A stretch of 64,000 bases of DNA from positions 102,563,142-102,627,141 of the forward strand of contig CM049306.1 in NCBI GenBank assembly GCA_026874595.1, given 5' to 3'. Numbering within the stretch: the stretch's first letter is position 1; each line of letters starts with the position of its first letter. A program made the position numbers and the translations under genes. This DNA is from Sipunculus nudus (lineage: Eukaryota; Annelida; Sipuncula; Golfingiida; Sipunculidae). Positions 27,701 to 37,617 of this stretch are shown here, in pieces. Below the pieces are notes generated by a model. That model did no database searches and was not told the DNA's origin. It was given only the letters and a program-made list of their open reading frames with translations.

Positions 27701-30700
27701 GCATTCTTTTTCTCACAGCAAATTTATATATCCCATTACAGTATATACACAGCACAGATATTTATACCTTACCTGAGATAGTAAGGACTGGAGTAGAATC
27801 GGAAATCAGTGCCATCAATGTGAATCTCAGTCTCAGACACCTGGAATGACACAATGAAGGACAGAGATAATCTGACTCTTACTATTTGCACACATATATT
27901 TATTACAACAAGGCCTACAGGCCTAATGCAAACCTGTGCAAAGTTTTGGAGTATGAATGGAGGTTTATTTTTTAAATTTAATATTGATCCGTTTAATTCC
28001 TGCATATCTACCTTAGTCATTATGATTTCAGCAAAATGGACATTTCGGACCTGCAAGTTTCAGACTAGGACATTTTAAAACTAGAATATGGGTAGATGAC
28101 CAGCGACTATGTGTATCCACAGAAATCAGAGTGGGACGGGTGAAGTGAGGCATGGATTAAGTGGCAAGGGGAATAAAATGAGTTGTGTTGCATATTAGCA
28201 TGGATGTCTGCAGCATAAATGTGAATGTAGGTGGTGGCACCTGTCATGAAATCGAGAAAATTGTCCAGGATGTATAAGGAAAAAATTTCAGGTGGACAAG
28301 TCAAACCACTGCTAAGATATGAGTGATTTTATCCCAAGGCAAATGAACAGATGGACGTGTTCATAAGTGGTTGCAGGTGGCGCCACCAGTTTTAACTATG
28401 ATGAAGAGCTATGTGAGATCTATACACAAGCAAAATTTTGGCCAAATTGGTCAAACAGTTCCCAAGAGATGAGCTTGGATGTCTGCAGAGTAAACGTGAA
28501 TGTAGGTGGCGCCACCTGTCATAAAATTGAGAAGGCTGTCCAGGATGTATAAACCTGCAAAATTTCAGATGGATAAGTAAAACCACTTCTGAGATATGAG
28601 TGATTTTATCCCAAGGCACAGATGGACGCTGTGCAAAAATGGTTGCAGGTGGCACCACCATTTTAAGTGAATGTTATAAAGCTATCAAAGGGCTACATTT
28701 GTGCAAATTTTTTAGCCTGATCAGTCAAACATTTCCCAAGATATGTGGGTTTATGTGAGGAAAGGTCAGAGGTCAACCAAAAATGAGGGCGCAGCAGTTC
28801 ACACCTGACCTGATGATAAACCCGATTTGCTTAAAATGCAAACCAAGTTTTTTCAAACAGTTGAAAGATATAGTTCCAATAATCTGGGAATTCTGCATCT
28901 AAACATTGTGTCTAGACGTCTAGACACTGTGTCTAGACACATCGTCTAGACACCCCCCAGAGCCAGGTCAGTTGCCATGGTGATGTCTGGACCCCACCTG
29001 TTTGTACTGAGTGACCTCTTGACTTGGCTGCTGAAAGTCAGCATGTTGTCAAATCTGTTTTCAAATACAGAAAGCCTTTTTCAATTGGCTACAATGTTTT
29101 TTTAAAACTGTATTTACTCAATCTATTCTTATAAAACTGGCAGAACCCTACCATAGAATAATTCTTGTAAAGTTTAAAACCAATCAGCCTAACAGTTTCA
29201 TCATAAATCAGTGTAAAAGCTAGAAGAGTTTAAAATTACATTTTCAATTGTAAACAAGTGACCCATGGGTCATGACGCTCAGCTGACTGGGAAGAGATTC
29301 ACAAAAGGAAATTTTATCATCAGAATGGTAGATACCCATTCAACTGAAGCATCAAACAGATTAACCAACAGGCCAAGATTTAGTCTGTATTTATATATCT
29401 GAAAAATAGAGAAAAAATGTGTAAACTTTAAAAACTTGAATACGGGTAGCCGCCAAGTGACTACGTGTATCTGCCAAAATCAGAGTTAAGTGAGGCATGG
29501 ATTGAGTGGCAAGGGGAAACAGAGTGAGGTTAGTTGCATATTAGCATGGATGTCTGCAGCCTAAATGTGTATGTAGGTTGTGCAACCTACCACAAATCCA
29601 GAAAGCTGTCCAAGTTGTATACATATGCAAAATTTTAGGCAGAAAAGTCAAACCACTACATGGATATGAGTGATTTTAGCTCACGGCAGACAAACAGACA
29701 GACGCTGTGCAAAAATGGTTGCAGTTTTGTGTATGATAAAGACCTATGTGAGATCTAAACACAAGCACAATTTTGGCCCAATCGGTCAAATGGTTCCTGA
29801 GATATTAGCTTGGATGTGTGCAGCGTTAACTAGAATGTAGGTGGCACCACCTGTCATAAAATCAAGAAAGCTATCCAGGATGTATAAACCTGCAAAATTT
29901 TAGGCAGTTATGTCAAACCACTACAGAGAAATGAGTGATTTTAGGCCACGGCAGACCAACAGACAGACGCTGTGCAAAATGTGCAAAAATGGTTGCAGGT
30001 GGCCCCTCCAGTTTTGTGTATGATAAAGACCTATGTGAGATCTATACACATGCAAAATTTTGGCCCAATCGTTCAAACGGTTCCTGAGATATGAGCTTGG
30101 ATGTCTGCAGCATAACTAGAATAAAGGTGGCGCCACCTGTCATAAAATCAAGAAAGCTATGCAGGATGTATAAAACTGCAAAATTTTAGGCAGATATGTC
30201 AAACCACTGCCAAGATGTGAGTGACTTTATTGCACGGCAGACAAACAGAAAGACGCTGTGCAAAAATGGTTGCAGGTGGTGCCACCAGTTTTGTGTATGT
30301 TAAAGAGCTATGTTAGATCTATACACATGCAAAATTTTGGCCCGATCAGTCAAACGGTTCCCGAGATATGAGCTTGGATGTCATCAGCGTGAACTTGAAT
30401 GTAGGTGGTGCCACCTGTCATAAAATCAAGAAAGCTATCCAGGATGTATAAAACTGCAAAATTTTAGGCAGATATGTCAAACCACTGCCGAGATATGAGT
30501 GACATTATTGCACGGCAGACAAACAGACAGATGCTGTGTAAAAATGGTTGCAGGTGGCGCCACCAGTTTAGCGTATGATAAAGAGCTATGTTAGATCTAT
30601 ATACATGCAAAATTTTGGCCTGATCGGTCAAACGGTTCCCGAAATATGAGCTTGGATGTCATCAGCGTGAATGAGAATGTAGGTGGCGCCACCTGTCATA

Positions 30701-33700
30701 AAATCAAGAAAGCTATCCAGGATGTATACGCATGCCGAATTTCAGGTGAATTAGTTAATTCACTGCAGAGATATGAGTGATTTTAACCAAAGGCAGATGA
30801 ACAGATGGACACTGTGCAAACATGGTTACAGGTGGGGCCACCATTTTTTGTGTATGTTATAGAGCTATCCAAGGGCTACATTAGTATAAATTTTATTTCC
30901 TGATCAGTCAAACAGTTCCCGAGATATGAGCTTGGAAAGCTGATAAAATCAAGTCCTAGAGGAGCTCTCTGGAAACGAACGCAGCAAAGTCGGAGGAACC
31001 CGGTCAAAAACATAGTATCCACAAAACTTCGTTTTGGAGGGTACAAAAATACAGGTGGCTCCACCAGTCTGCAGAAACTAATAAAAACACTTACAAACAT
31101 AAATATCCATGCAAAGAATCATGGTGATCTCCCCATTAGTTGTTCAGATACTTCAGCTTTTGTATCAAATTGTCCATTATTCTGAGGGATACTTCGGAGT
31201 CCTATAGCTTGAAGGATATGGGTAACAGAGACCTAATTTTAAGTTTCCACAGGCACTTTTCATGGGCCTTCTTGCATGACAAGAATGAAGATTCTAGGTC
31301 CAGTTGTTGCGATTTGTACCCTGTTGACAGATAACCACATCTTTAAAGGTATCAAAAAAAGAGAAAAAAAAATTGTAAAAATTTGAAAAAAATAGAGGTG
31401 GCGCACCCAGTCTGCAGAAACTGATGGAACAGGTCATGATCAATATGTATGCCGAAAATCATGACCATCAGTGTTGTAGTTATTGAGATACTGCAGTTTT
31501 TGTATCAAATTTTCCATTATTCTGGGGGGTAATTTGGAGCCATACAGCTTAAAGAATATGGGTAACAGAGACCTAATTTCAGGTTTCCATGGAGACTTTT
31601 CATGGGTCTCCCTGTGTGTCAAGAATGAAGATTCTAGGTCCAGTTTTAATGATTAGTGCCCTGTTAACAGATGTTCATAACTTTAAAGGTCTCAAAAAGA
31701 GAGAAAAAATTCGTAAAAAAAACCCGAACAAATACAGGTGGTGCCACCAGTCTGCAGAAACTGATGAAACACTCCATGATCAATATCCATGAAAACAATT
31801 ATGGTGATCTCTGCATTAGTTGTTCAGATACTTCAGCTTTTGTATCAAATTTTCCATTATTCTGAGCTGTACTTTGGAGTGCCATAGCTCAAAGGATATG
31901 GGTAACAGAGACCTAATTTCAGGTGTCCATGGAGACTTATCATGGGTCTCCCTGTGTGTCAACAATGAAGATTCTAGGTCCAGTCCTTACGATTTGTACC
32001 CTGTTGACAGATAACTACATCCTGAAAGGTCTCGAAAATAGAGAAAAAAAAATTGTGAAAATTTGAAAAAATACAGGTGGCACCACCAGTCTGCAGGTAC
32101 TGATGAAACACCTCTTGATCAATATGTATGCCAAAAATCATGACCATCAGTGTTGTAGTTATTGAGATGTTGCAGTTTGTTTTTATCAAATTTTCCATTA
32201 TTCTGGGGGGTTATTGGGAGCCCCCCATAGCTCAAAGGATATGGGTAACAGAGACCTTATTTAAGGTTTCCATGCAGACTTTTTATGGACCTCTCAGTGT
32301 GTCAAGAATGAAGATTCTAGGTCCAGTCTTTATGATTTGTGCCCTGTTAACAGCTGTTCACATTTTTAAATTCGTAAAAAATCTAAAAAAATTCAGGTGG
32401 CGCCACCAGTCTGCAGGAAGTGATGGAACATCTCATGATCAATACATATGCCAAAAATCATGACCATCAGTCAAGTAGTTAATGAGATATTGAAGTTTTT
32501 GTATGAAATTTTTTACTTTTCTGGGGGGTACTTTGGGGCCCTATAGCTCGAAGGTTATGGGTAACAGAGATCTAATTTATGGTTTCCACGGAGACTTTTA
32601 ATAGGGTTCAGTGTGTCGAGAATGAAGATTCTAGGTCCAGCGGTTACGATTTGTGCCACGTTAACAGATGATAGCATCTTTAAACGTCTCAAAAATAGAG
32701 GAAAAAATTGTAAAAAAATCGAAAAATACAGGTGGCGCCACCAGTCTGCAGGAACTTATGGAACATCTCATGATCAATATGTATGCCAAAAAACATGACC
32801 ATCAGTGATGTAGTTATTGAGATATTGAAGTTTTTGTATGAAATTTTTTACTATTCTGGGGGGTACTTTGGGGCCCCATAGCTCGAAGGATATGGGTAAC
32901 AGAGACCTAATTTCTGGTTTCCAAGGAGATTTTTCATGGACCTCTCAGTGTATCAAGAATTAAGATTCTGGGTCTAGGCTTTACGATTTGTGCCTTGTTA
33001 ACAAATGTTCACATTTTTAAAGGTCTCAAAAATAGAGAAAAAAATTTGTAAAAAATCGAAAAATACAGGTGGCGCCACCAGTCTGCAGGAAGTGATGGAA
33101 CATCTCATGATCAATATGTATGCCAAAAATCATGACCATCAGTCAAGTAGTTAATGAGATATTGAAGTTTTTGTATGAAATTTTTGACTTTTCTGGGGGG
33201 TACTTTGGGGCCCCATAGCTCAAGGGGATATGGGTAACAGAGACCTAATTTCTGGTTTCCAAGGAGATTTTTCATGGACCTCTCAGAATCCCAAGTTACA
33301 AGGTTCTAGGTTCAGCGGTTACGATTTATGCCTGGTTAACGGACAGACAGACGGACAGACGGACGACGGACAAAGAGTGATCGCTATAGCTCAGATGACT
33401 TTCAGTCAGCTGAGCTAAAAACACATCAATATAGGTGGCGCCACCAATACCTCAAAATCAGATATGACATATGTGACAAACATTGGTATAAAATTTGGTG
33501 ATTATAGCTCTAGCCGTTTCTGAGATTTTAATTTTAGTGTGCTTTTTTGGACAGATGACTTAGTTCAACCTCCTGTAACTCGGCCAAAAATCTCCGAACT
33601 GGAACCATTCAAACAAATTTGAGAGATTGTTCCAAGAATCATTTCTGTGAAATATTGGACAATTTGGCTATACAGTTTCAGAGAAGAAGATTTTTAAGCT

Positions 33701-34205
33701 TTTTCTCTATAAAATCTAAATTAATGCAGATACCTAATAATAAGCTCCAGGGCACCAAGTTTCACATGTGACCAATTCTTACATCTAATTTGGAGCTGCT
33801 AGCTCTGACGGTTTCTGACTTACAGCCATGGACGGTGGAAAGCCAGCCCTGGACGGCCGACGGCTGACGATGCTGCACCTTCACATAAGTTCACAGGTTC
33901 GCTAAAAATTTGATTTATACTTCCATTACAGATCCAATCATTAAGCAAATTACCAGGTAATTCACCAAGTAATTCACTAAGACCAGAAGCAGGTTAACTT
34001 TATCAGGGATAAATTAAAAAAGAATAAGTCAAGTGTTATCAAAATCAAGGCAAAAATACTGATCTTATCAATCAAATGTCTCAGAATTCTCACTTTTTCT
34101 CCTTAAATTAAGACAATCGGTAAGCTTTACCTTCGCATGTGGGGCCTTGATAATAAGAGTGATCATATCAGAATCCTGGGTGATCTCAAAAGCAGGAGTC
34201 AACAT
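12669..34205 (-). CDS. SHQ1: SHQ1 homolog, H/ACA snoRNP assembly chaperone (14 coding exons, whole gene)
   Basis: Coding exons on the minus strand, in transcript order: 34205-34131, 27840-27773, 27401-27337, 25416-25288, 24816-24653, 24180-24068, 23166-23060, 22578-22525, 22138-22038, 21746-21693, 20983-20860, 20145-20025, 16099-16060, 12794-12669. They sum to 1341 nt (446 aa plus stop) and all phases close. Known of the family: SHQ1 binds dyskerin/NAP57 as an RNA mimic before H/ACA RNP assembly, in nucleus and cytoplasm. Seen here: an N-terminal CS domain (about aa 1-95, MLTPAF start, then [13 protein letters not shown]), an acidic linker (EDEDFDWF), then the helical SHQ1-specific domain (about aa 180-405) with [24 protein letters not shown] and [13 protein letters not shown]. 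It ends in a short charged coiled tail ([11 protein letters not shown]), so it lacks the long Ser/Asp/Glu tail of the 577-aa human protein. Twelve introns are GT-AG and intron 8 is AT-AC. Assignment rests on recalled family sequence. Confidence 0.95.
13080..15180. repeat. Tandem array of about 290-bp units rich in AGGTCA half-sites
   Basis: Each unit holds two blocks, CCTTGACCTTTGACCTCATG and CCTTCACCTTTGACCTTGTG, plus conserved text such as GGACATATACAAGTCAAGTT and CAGGAATTATCATCCAGAAA. On the minus strand the first block reads GAGGTCAAAGGTCAAGGTCA. Spacing of the first block is about 290 nt over eight occurrences. Confidence 0.9.
15758..15788. repeat. (GCG)n trinucleotide repeat
   Basis: About ten GCG units, the microsatellite next to the right flank of the element. 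Confidence 0.95.
16060..16099 (-). CDS. SHQ1: SHQ1 exon 13 (micro-exon)
   Basis: A 40-nt exon encoding [14 protein letters not shown], aligning with the KSKKLAALTEALKE helix of vertebrate SHQ1. Acceptor TTTCAG, donor CAG|GTAAGA. It sits between two introns of 3-4 kb filled with repeats. Confidence 0.92.
16219..19222. mobile_element. Composite of GTTCGCTAAAAA-ended elements (SHQ1 intron 12)
   Basis: Begins near AACAAGGCCTACAGGCCTAA (16219), whose AGGCCTACAGGCCT is a hairpin; the same start recurs at 27905. Two copies of the end, ACAGGTTCGCTAAAAAT, close at about 17852 and 19222; a third is at 33910. The interior has loosely repeated blocks (AACTCCGCCAAAAATCA, CCATTTGAACAAACTTGAG, CAGGTGGCGCCACCAATA). 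No protein coding. Exact boundaries of the two units are uncertain. Confidence 0.55.
19550..19705 (-). mobile_element. MITE-like repeat, copy 1
   Basis: On the minus strand this reads TTAAAGGGGCCCAATCACTT through CACACAGGCTGCTTGTTTTG to GTGGGGGCCTGTCAAAATAA. The same string of motifs occurs at 23592-23760 in the other orientation. Lies in SHQ1 intron 12. Confidence 0.55.
20025..20145 (-). CDS. SHQ1: SHQ1 exon 12
   Basis: Encodes [20 protein letters not shown] and [18 protein letters not shown], almost identical to the vertebrate NDLYISDYCVWIQKV motif. Acceptor ATTAG, donor GG|GTAAGA, 121 nt. Confidence 0.96.
20860..20983 (-). CDS. SHQ1: SHQ1 exon 11
   Basis: Encodes [50 protein letters not shown] is a signature of the SHQ1 domain. 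Acceptor CTGTAG, donor G|GTAAGA, 124 nt. Its first 13 bases and its acceptor are the first unit of a short tandem array upstream (see the repeat at 20971-21170). Confidence 0.95.
20971..21170. repeat. Tandem array of about 55-bp units overlapping the SHQ1 exon 11 acceptor
   Basis: Units of the form GAGTTACCAGGTCTACAGAT plus AAGAGATTGACAGGATATA. The first unit (20971-21000) is the exon 11 5' border itself, and three more lie upstream in the intron at about 21027, 21080 and 21133. Two of the copies keep an intact CTGTAG| acceptor-like sequence on the minus strand. Confidence 0.85.
21693..21746 (-). CDS. SHQ1: SHQ1 exon 10
   Basis: Encodes [18 protein letters not shown] (18 aa), aligning with the VESAWNIRKLSPTLCWFE segment of vertebrate SHQ1. 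Acceptor TTGCAG, donor CAG|GTTGG. Too short to be seen by length alone; supported by phase and similarity. Confidence 0.93.
22038..22138 (-). CDS. SHQ1: SHQ1 exon 9
   Basis: Begins AC, completing a Tyr codon, then [20 protein letters not shown] and [12 protein letters not shown], the conserved helix of the SHQ1 domain. It is entered from an AC acceptor. Donor ACA|GTAAGT, 101 nt, ending in phase 0. Confidence 0.92.
22139..22524 (-). other. SHQ1: U12-type AT-AC intron of SHQ1 (intron 8)
   Basis: 386-nt intron on the minus strand with donor ATATCCTTT (22524-22516). The branch site TTCCTTAAT fits TTCCTTRAY exactly and lies near 22156-22148. The intron ends TATAC at 22139, about 9-10 nt after the branch A, the tight spacing typical of minor-spliceosome introns. 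Splicing here gives [11 protein letters not shown], which aligns with the KSYLLDKRAC-type sequence of vertebrate SHQ1 with no gap. No GT-AG alternative keeps the frame. Confidence 0.9.
22525..22578 (-). CDS. SHQ1: SHQ1 exon 8 (upstream of the AT-AC intron)
   Basis: Encodes [18 protein letters not shown] and the first base of a Tyr codon, aligning with the FSEEE...NKSYL region of SHQ1. There is no GT between the conserved end and an in-frame stop. Instead the exon is followed directly by ATATCCTTT, the U12 AT-AC donor consensus. 54 nt. Confidence 0.9.
23060..23166 (-). CDS. SHQ1: SHQ1 exon 7
   Basis: Encodes [20 protein letters not shown] and a Lys/Gln-rich helix ending HLEQI. Acceptor TTACAG, donor G|GTAAAC. 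Reading past the donor gives a non-conserved tail ending in a stop, so the splice is preferred. Confidence 0.92.
23592..23765 (+). mobile_element. MITE-like repeat, copy 2
   Basis: AAAGGGGACCATTCC start, then CACACAGGCTGTTTGTATTG and GGGGGGCTGGCAAAATTAAT, the counterpart of the minus-strand copy at 19550-19705. In SHQ1 intron 6. Confidence 0.5.
24068..24180 (-). CDS. SHQ1: SHQ1 exon 6
   Basis: Encodes [20 protein letters not shown] through KFDENHYL, matching the helix leading to the conserved HYL motif. Acceptor GTTCAG, donor CT|GTAAGT, 113 nt. Confidence 0.93.
24653..24816 (-). CDS. SHQ1: SHQ1 exon 5 (acidic linker and start of SHQ1 domain)
   Basis: Encodes [20 protein letters not shown], an acidic linker, followed by [16 protein letters not shown], the conserved entry to the SHQ1-specific domain. 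Acceptor CCCTAG, donor CAG|GTTAGT, 164 nt, ending in phase 0. Confidence 0.95.
25288..25416 (-). CDS. SHQ1: SHQ1 exon 4 (end of CS domain)
   Basis: Encodes [20 protein letters not shown] and following residues. [13 protein letters not shown] is the most diagnostic SHQ1 CS-domain motif in the window. Donor G|GTAAGG, 129 nt. Confidence 0.95.
25640..27213 (-). mobile_element. Element with a tandem core of about 143-bp units (SHQ1 intron 3)
   Basis: Its minus-strand start is TTTTTAGCTCAGCTTACTAC at 27213, the terminal hairpin family shared with 33420, 42201, 55638 and 59729. A 350-bp flank related to the start of the 2.6 kb elements follows (26840-27213), then about eight units of 143-150 bp (25640-26760) with shared text CAGCCATATTGGAATTCCGA and ATCATCCCTGTGAATTTGGG. 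No protein. Confidence 0.65.
27337..27401 (-). CDS. SHQ1: SHQ1 exon 3 (CS domain)
   Basis: Encodes [11 protein letters not shown] then ANYDADTG, matching the strand-turn with the YDAD motif in the SHQ1 CS domain. Acceptor CACCAG, donor G|GTGAAT, 65 nt. Confidence 0.93.
27773..27840 (-). CDS. SHQ1: SHQ1 exon 2 (CS domain)
   Basis: Encodes [20 protein letters not shown] and following residues of the CS domain. Acceptor TTCCAG, donor AG|GTAAGG, 68 nt, leaving two bases of an Arg codon. The 6.3 kb intron 1 before it is full of repeats. Confidence 0.94.
27905..27945 (+). repeat. Copy of the AACAAGGCCTACAGGCCTAA start motif
   Basis: The hairpin start motif AGGCCTACAGGCCTAATGCA plus AACCTGTGCA, as at 16219, found alone in SHQ1 intron 1 about 65 nt before exon 2. 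Probably a solo end of an element. Confidence 0.6.
28079..31050. mobile_element. Two adjacent elements with about 279-bp tandem units (SHQ1 intron 1)
   Basis: Starts ACTAGAATATGGGTAGATGA (28079) and TTGAATACGGGTAGCCGCCA (about 29437). One shared end, AACCCGGTCAAAAACATAGT with ATCCACAAAACTTCGTTTTG and GGTACAA, lies near 30990-31047. The core from 29520 to 30900 has units of about 279 bp, each with GTAGGTGGCGCCACCTGTCA and ATGGTTGCAGGTGGCGCCAC. A second full copy of the family is at 40677-41852. Non-coding. Confidence 0.65.
31050..33420 (-). mobile_element. Element with a tandem core of seven 335-bp units
   Basis: Minus-strand start TTTTTAGCTCAGCTGACTGA (33420), then a (GTCC)n/(GTCT)n microsatellite (33341-33370), then seven units of about 335 bp to 31050. 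Each carries CAGGTGGCGCCACCAGTCTG, TATGGGTAACAGAGACCTAA and ATGAAGATTCTAGGTCCAG. Order is flank hairpin, microsatellite, core. Non-coding. In SHQ1 intron 1. Confidence 0.75.
33421..33910. repeat. Truncated GTTCGCTAAAAA-ended element
   Basis: About 490 bp closely like 18750-19222: CAATATAGGTGGCGCCACCA start and TTCACAGGTTCGCTAAAAAT end. It abuts the 335-bp array element directly. Confidence 0.7.
34131..34205 (-). CDS. SHQ1: SHQ1 exon 1 (start codon)
   Basis: Encodes aa 1-25, beginning [14 protein letters not shown], the family's usual N-terminus and first CS-domain strand. The donor after AAG is GTAAAG, phase 0. The start was chosen because MLTPAF is the conserved SHQ1 N-terminus. The 5' UTR was not delimited. 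Confidence 0.93.
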
Positions 34206-34514
34206 TGTTCATGGGATTCTTCAAGAAATGTTCTCATAAAACCTGGAAGACAAGAGGACAGTTTATTTATTCAGTTTCTGACAAACCAGGCTTGTCCTTA
34301 CTTCCCTTTAAATTTTATTGGTTACTCCATTGTAAAAACATACTGTTTTCACCATTTATTATTTTTAAGCTATTTTTATTAGAAGTTTAACAACAGCTTG
34401 CTTCAGTATTTGTCTCTGTCATTATTTTGCCATCCAGCCATGGATCCTGAATAGATTCTACTTTTAACTTAACTGGAAGGGCTCAAACTAAGAAGTTTTG
34501 ATATGTGTCATTCT

Positions 34515-34750
34515 TGAAGGGGGGCTTGGACAGTCAAATGGTAAAATGCTCGGCTCTCCAACTGGCGACCCAGGTTTGATCCCTTTCATGGCTATGAGAG
34601 TGGGCTGTAGTTGCCCGTCCAAGGTCGGTGGTTTTCTCCAGTTTCCTCCACCCCTACAGACTACTGAATGCCATCATCTGAGCCATGGAGAGTGCCTTGA
34701 TTAGTTCAATTAACTATTTGTACAATCCATGTAAAATAAAGGTTTACATA
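34515..34750 (+). mobile_element. tRNA-derived SINE
   Basis: The tRNA-like head at about 34521-34592 has an A-box-like CAGTCAAATGGTAAAATGC and a B box GGTTTGATCCC (34573-34583). A conserved-looking body, GGTTTTCTCCAGTTTCCTCC, follows at about 34630, and the tail ends in ATGTAAAATAAAGGTTTACA. This is the usual order of a tRNA-derived SINE. It lies about 310 bp upstream of the SHQ1 start codon. Confidence 0.65.
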
Positions 34751-37287
34751 AAAGTTATTGTCTTGCTCCCCTGAAAGAAGTGACATCACAGAGATCCAGT
34801 TTCAGGAAAGCTAAAGAGATTCATACCCTAGATAACTGTGATTAAACTTTAGGTCTGTTGCTATAACAGTAGTGATCTATGCCTTGATTGCAGATTTGAG
34901 CTGACTGCACAAACAGACTGATCACACACAAATATAGCTATAGTTTACATTATTCACAATACACTGCATGACCATATATGGTGGGGGGGGGGGGGAGGCA
35001 GGAATAATAGACAAATAGTAAATTGTTTGGAAAAAGGGAGGGAAAATGCAGGTACCAGTAACATAGGTAAGAGTTATGAGTATTTGTGTACTTTTTATGC
35101 AACTGAGCCATTAGACCACTTGAAGATATGTCAAATAGGCATATTATTTTTATAATTTGTCTATTTTGCATGCATCTGAGACAGACCACTAGATCCAACA
35201 AAAGGTTGTCGGAAGATAATTCATAAAAAATTACGCATTTTCATTTGAACTGTGCAGGATAGACAGGGTCTTGACAATGGGCATGTTTAGCTAAGTAATT
35301 AATATTACACATAGACAGATTATTTTTTAATCAAATCACACCAAAGCCTTAGAAGATGCCAAACTTATAAATACACACATAAAACCATCATCATTACCCC
35401 AGGTTCCAGAGGTCATAAATCATGACAAATGTGTCATCATCAGTGAACATGTTGCTGGCTAACAATGACTAGGATAACCGTCTTAAGGAACTGGCACCTG
35501 ACCAAGCAACAAGAGGATTAAGACTCACAGGTGTCTCAGCTAAGACAGGACCAGTTGGCAATGATCAGCTCTTAGCAAGAGGATTATGGGTAAGAGCATT
35601 CAGTTTCCTAATTTATATCCCAGCTTGGCCTTTTTTAGATTGACCAAAATACCACAGAATAAATCAGTTTAAACTTCTGGCCTCTGCTCCCCTTAAGCCA
35701 AGCTGCAGTTGAATCTTGATGCATAAAATTAATGTTCCTTTAAAATGTCAGTTTCCTTCATAATAATTACCAGCATCTTTGACATATCACTGGTACACAA
35801 GTATACTTTAACCTATGAAAGCATCATAAAATTTAAATAGCAGAAATCTATATTCTTCACATGTCTTGATACAGTGACTAACTCAGGAAAATGTCACAAG
35901 AAAGAAACACATGAAAATTGAGGAAATAAAGTGACAATTTGGTTTAGAAATTTGGAAAGTAACAGAGAAAAAACGTCACAAACTTGGTAAGGCAAATCAG
36001 TCATAAGTTTAAAAAAATTGGAAAATGCTGTTGATTAGTGATGTGCTCTGCATAGATAAACATAAATTCAAGTGTGACTGGAAAATGGCTGCTTGTTGAC
36101 TGGGGTGGGGTCAGAGCCACTTGGCTTACAACCAATGTGCATAAAATATAAGTATATAATCACTGTTAAAGCTAAGATAGGAACCTCATGTATGATAAAA
36201 GCAGAAAAACATGTGATAAACTTAGGAAATTAACTGGGCAAAACCTTGTGTAAAACCTGGGTAAAATACTTTTTAGCCAGGTTTTACACATCAGGTTGGG
36301 TGAAATAGGATTTCCCCTGGGTAAATGCAAACCCTGCTGTTGCAAGTCCCTTAGAAATAGATGTGGTTGATGCAGACAATATTTTTACTATAGTTCAGTG
36401 GTACATTTTTTTTAAGTTTCAAGACTTTCAGTTGAAAGGAACAGAAAAATAACAAGGGACCCATGTTTCACTGTTAATAATAACATGTTCTCAGCTGAAG
36501 TTGACCTTGAAAGTAAAATCTAAAATAATATCAAATGGATATTAAGTCAAAGAGGAAAAGGTAATATCGGCCATGGCTGGTTGACATGATTGGTTTGTAT
36601 TGATAATTAAGAAATTGTTGCAAATAATATTTTGTGACCAAACCATGAAATTCCTAATGTTAAAATTGAAGCATGTGAGCAGATTGTGACCATAAGATGT
36701 ATATTATTACCATGATCACTGGTTTGCTTTTTGATCAATTGTTGACAGTTCAGTAGGTTACACATTAGTTCAATTGGACCAATTTTTTTTATAATAAATA
36801 TTATTTTTAATGTATGTATTTTTTATAAAATGTATACACTTGAAATATAACTAATGTCCCCAGTCCATAGATGCAAGGACTTGGTGGTGGTGGTGTGTGT
36901 GTATGTGGGGGGGGGGGGGGGGTGATGGGATTAAAGTTTAATATCTGCAATATTACACAACTAAATGTATAAGTTAATATAAAAGTTGATTCATAATTGT
37001 AAATTGCACCATCTAAAAGTATAAGTTGCTTCAAATTTCAGACTTTAATAGCTTAAATCCATATACATACAGCATATGAAAGTTATTTCAACAGTGCTTA
37101 CAGGAAAAATTTCATAATTAATATATATTTAATGAATACAGAGGGATTAACAACACTTCTGCATATAAATGCAGGACAAACAAAGCCTTATCTCCAGTTT
37201 TGCTGAGGCAGAAAAAAATGAAATCTTTGTATTAGATCCTCATTTTATTAACATATCATTTTTATTAAATTTATATTTATATACATT

Positions 37288-37360
<73 letters not shown>

Positions 37361-37617
37361 GATTCATAATTGTAAATTGCATCATCATAAATCTCAATCA
37401 GAGAACACCACCTTCAGCATTCAAATGTGTATTTATTTTTTACCACAAAAATATATTTTTTAAATTTGCAAAATAATAAATATCTATAAGTAATACTTGA
37501 TTCAGATTTCACAATTTTAAATTGTACCTTTATTTATCCAAAATTTGCTTCATATTTTATAAATTAATGCATGTTGACGGGTTTAATTTATTTTTATTTG
37601 TGAAAATCATTTAAAAG
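34751..37617. other. Intergenic, no gene seen
   Basis: AT-rich. Poly-G runs at about 34982-34995 and 36907-36922 and a (TA)n run at 37293-37356. No exon recognised. Confidence 0.5.
37293..37356. repeat. (TA)n microsatellite
   Basis: About 64 nt of pure alternating TA. Confidence 0.97.
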
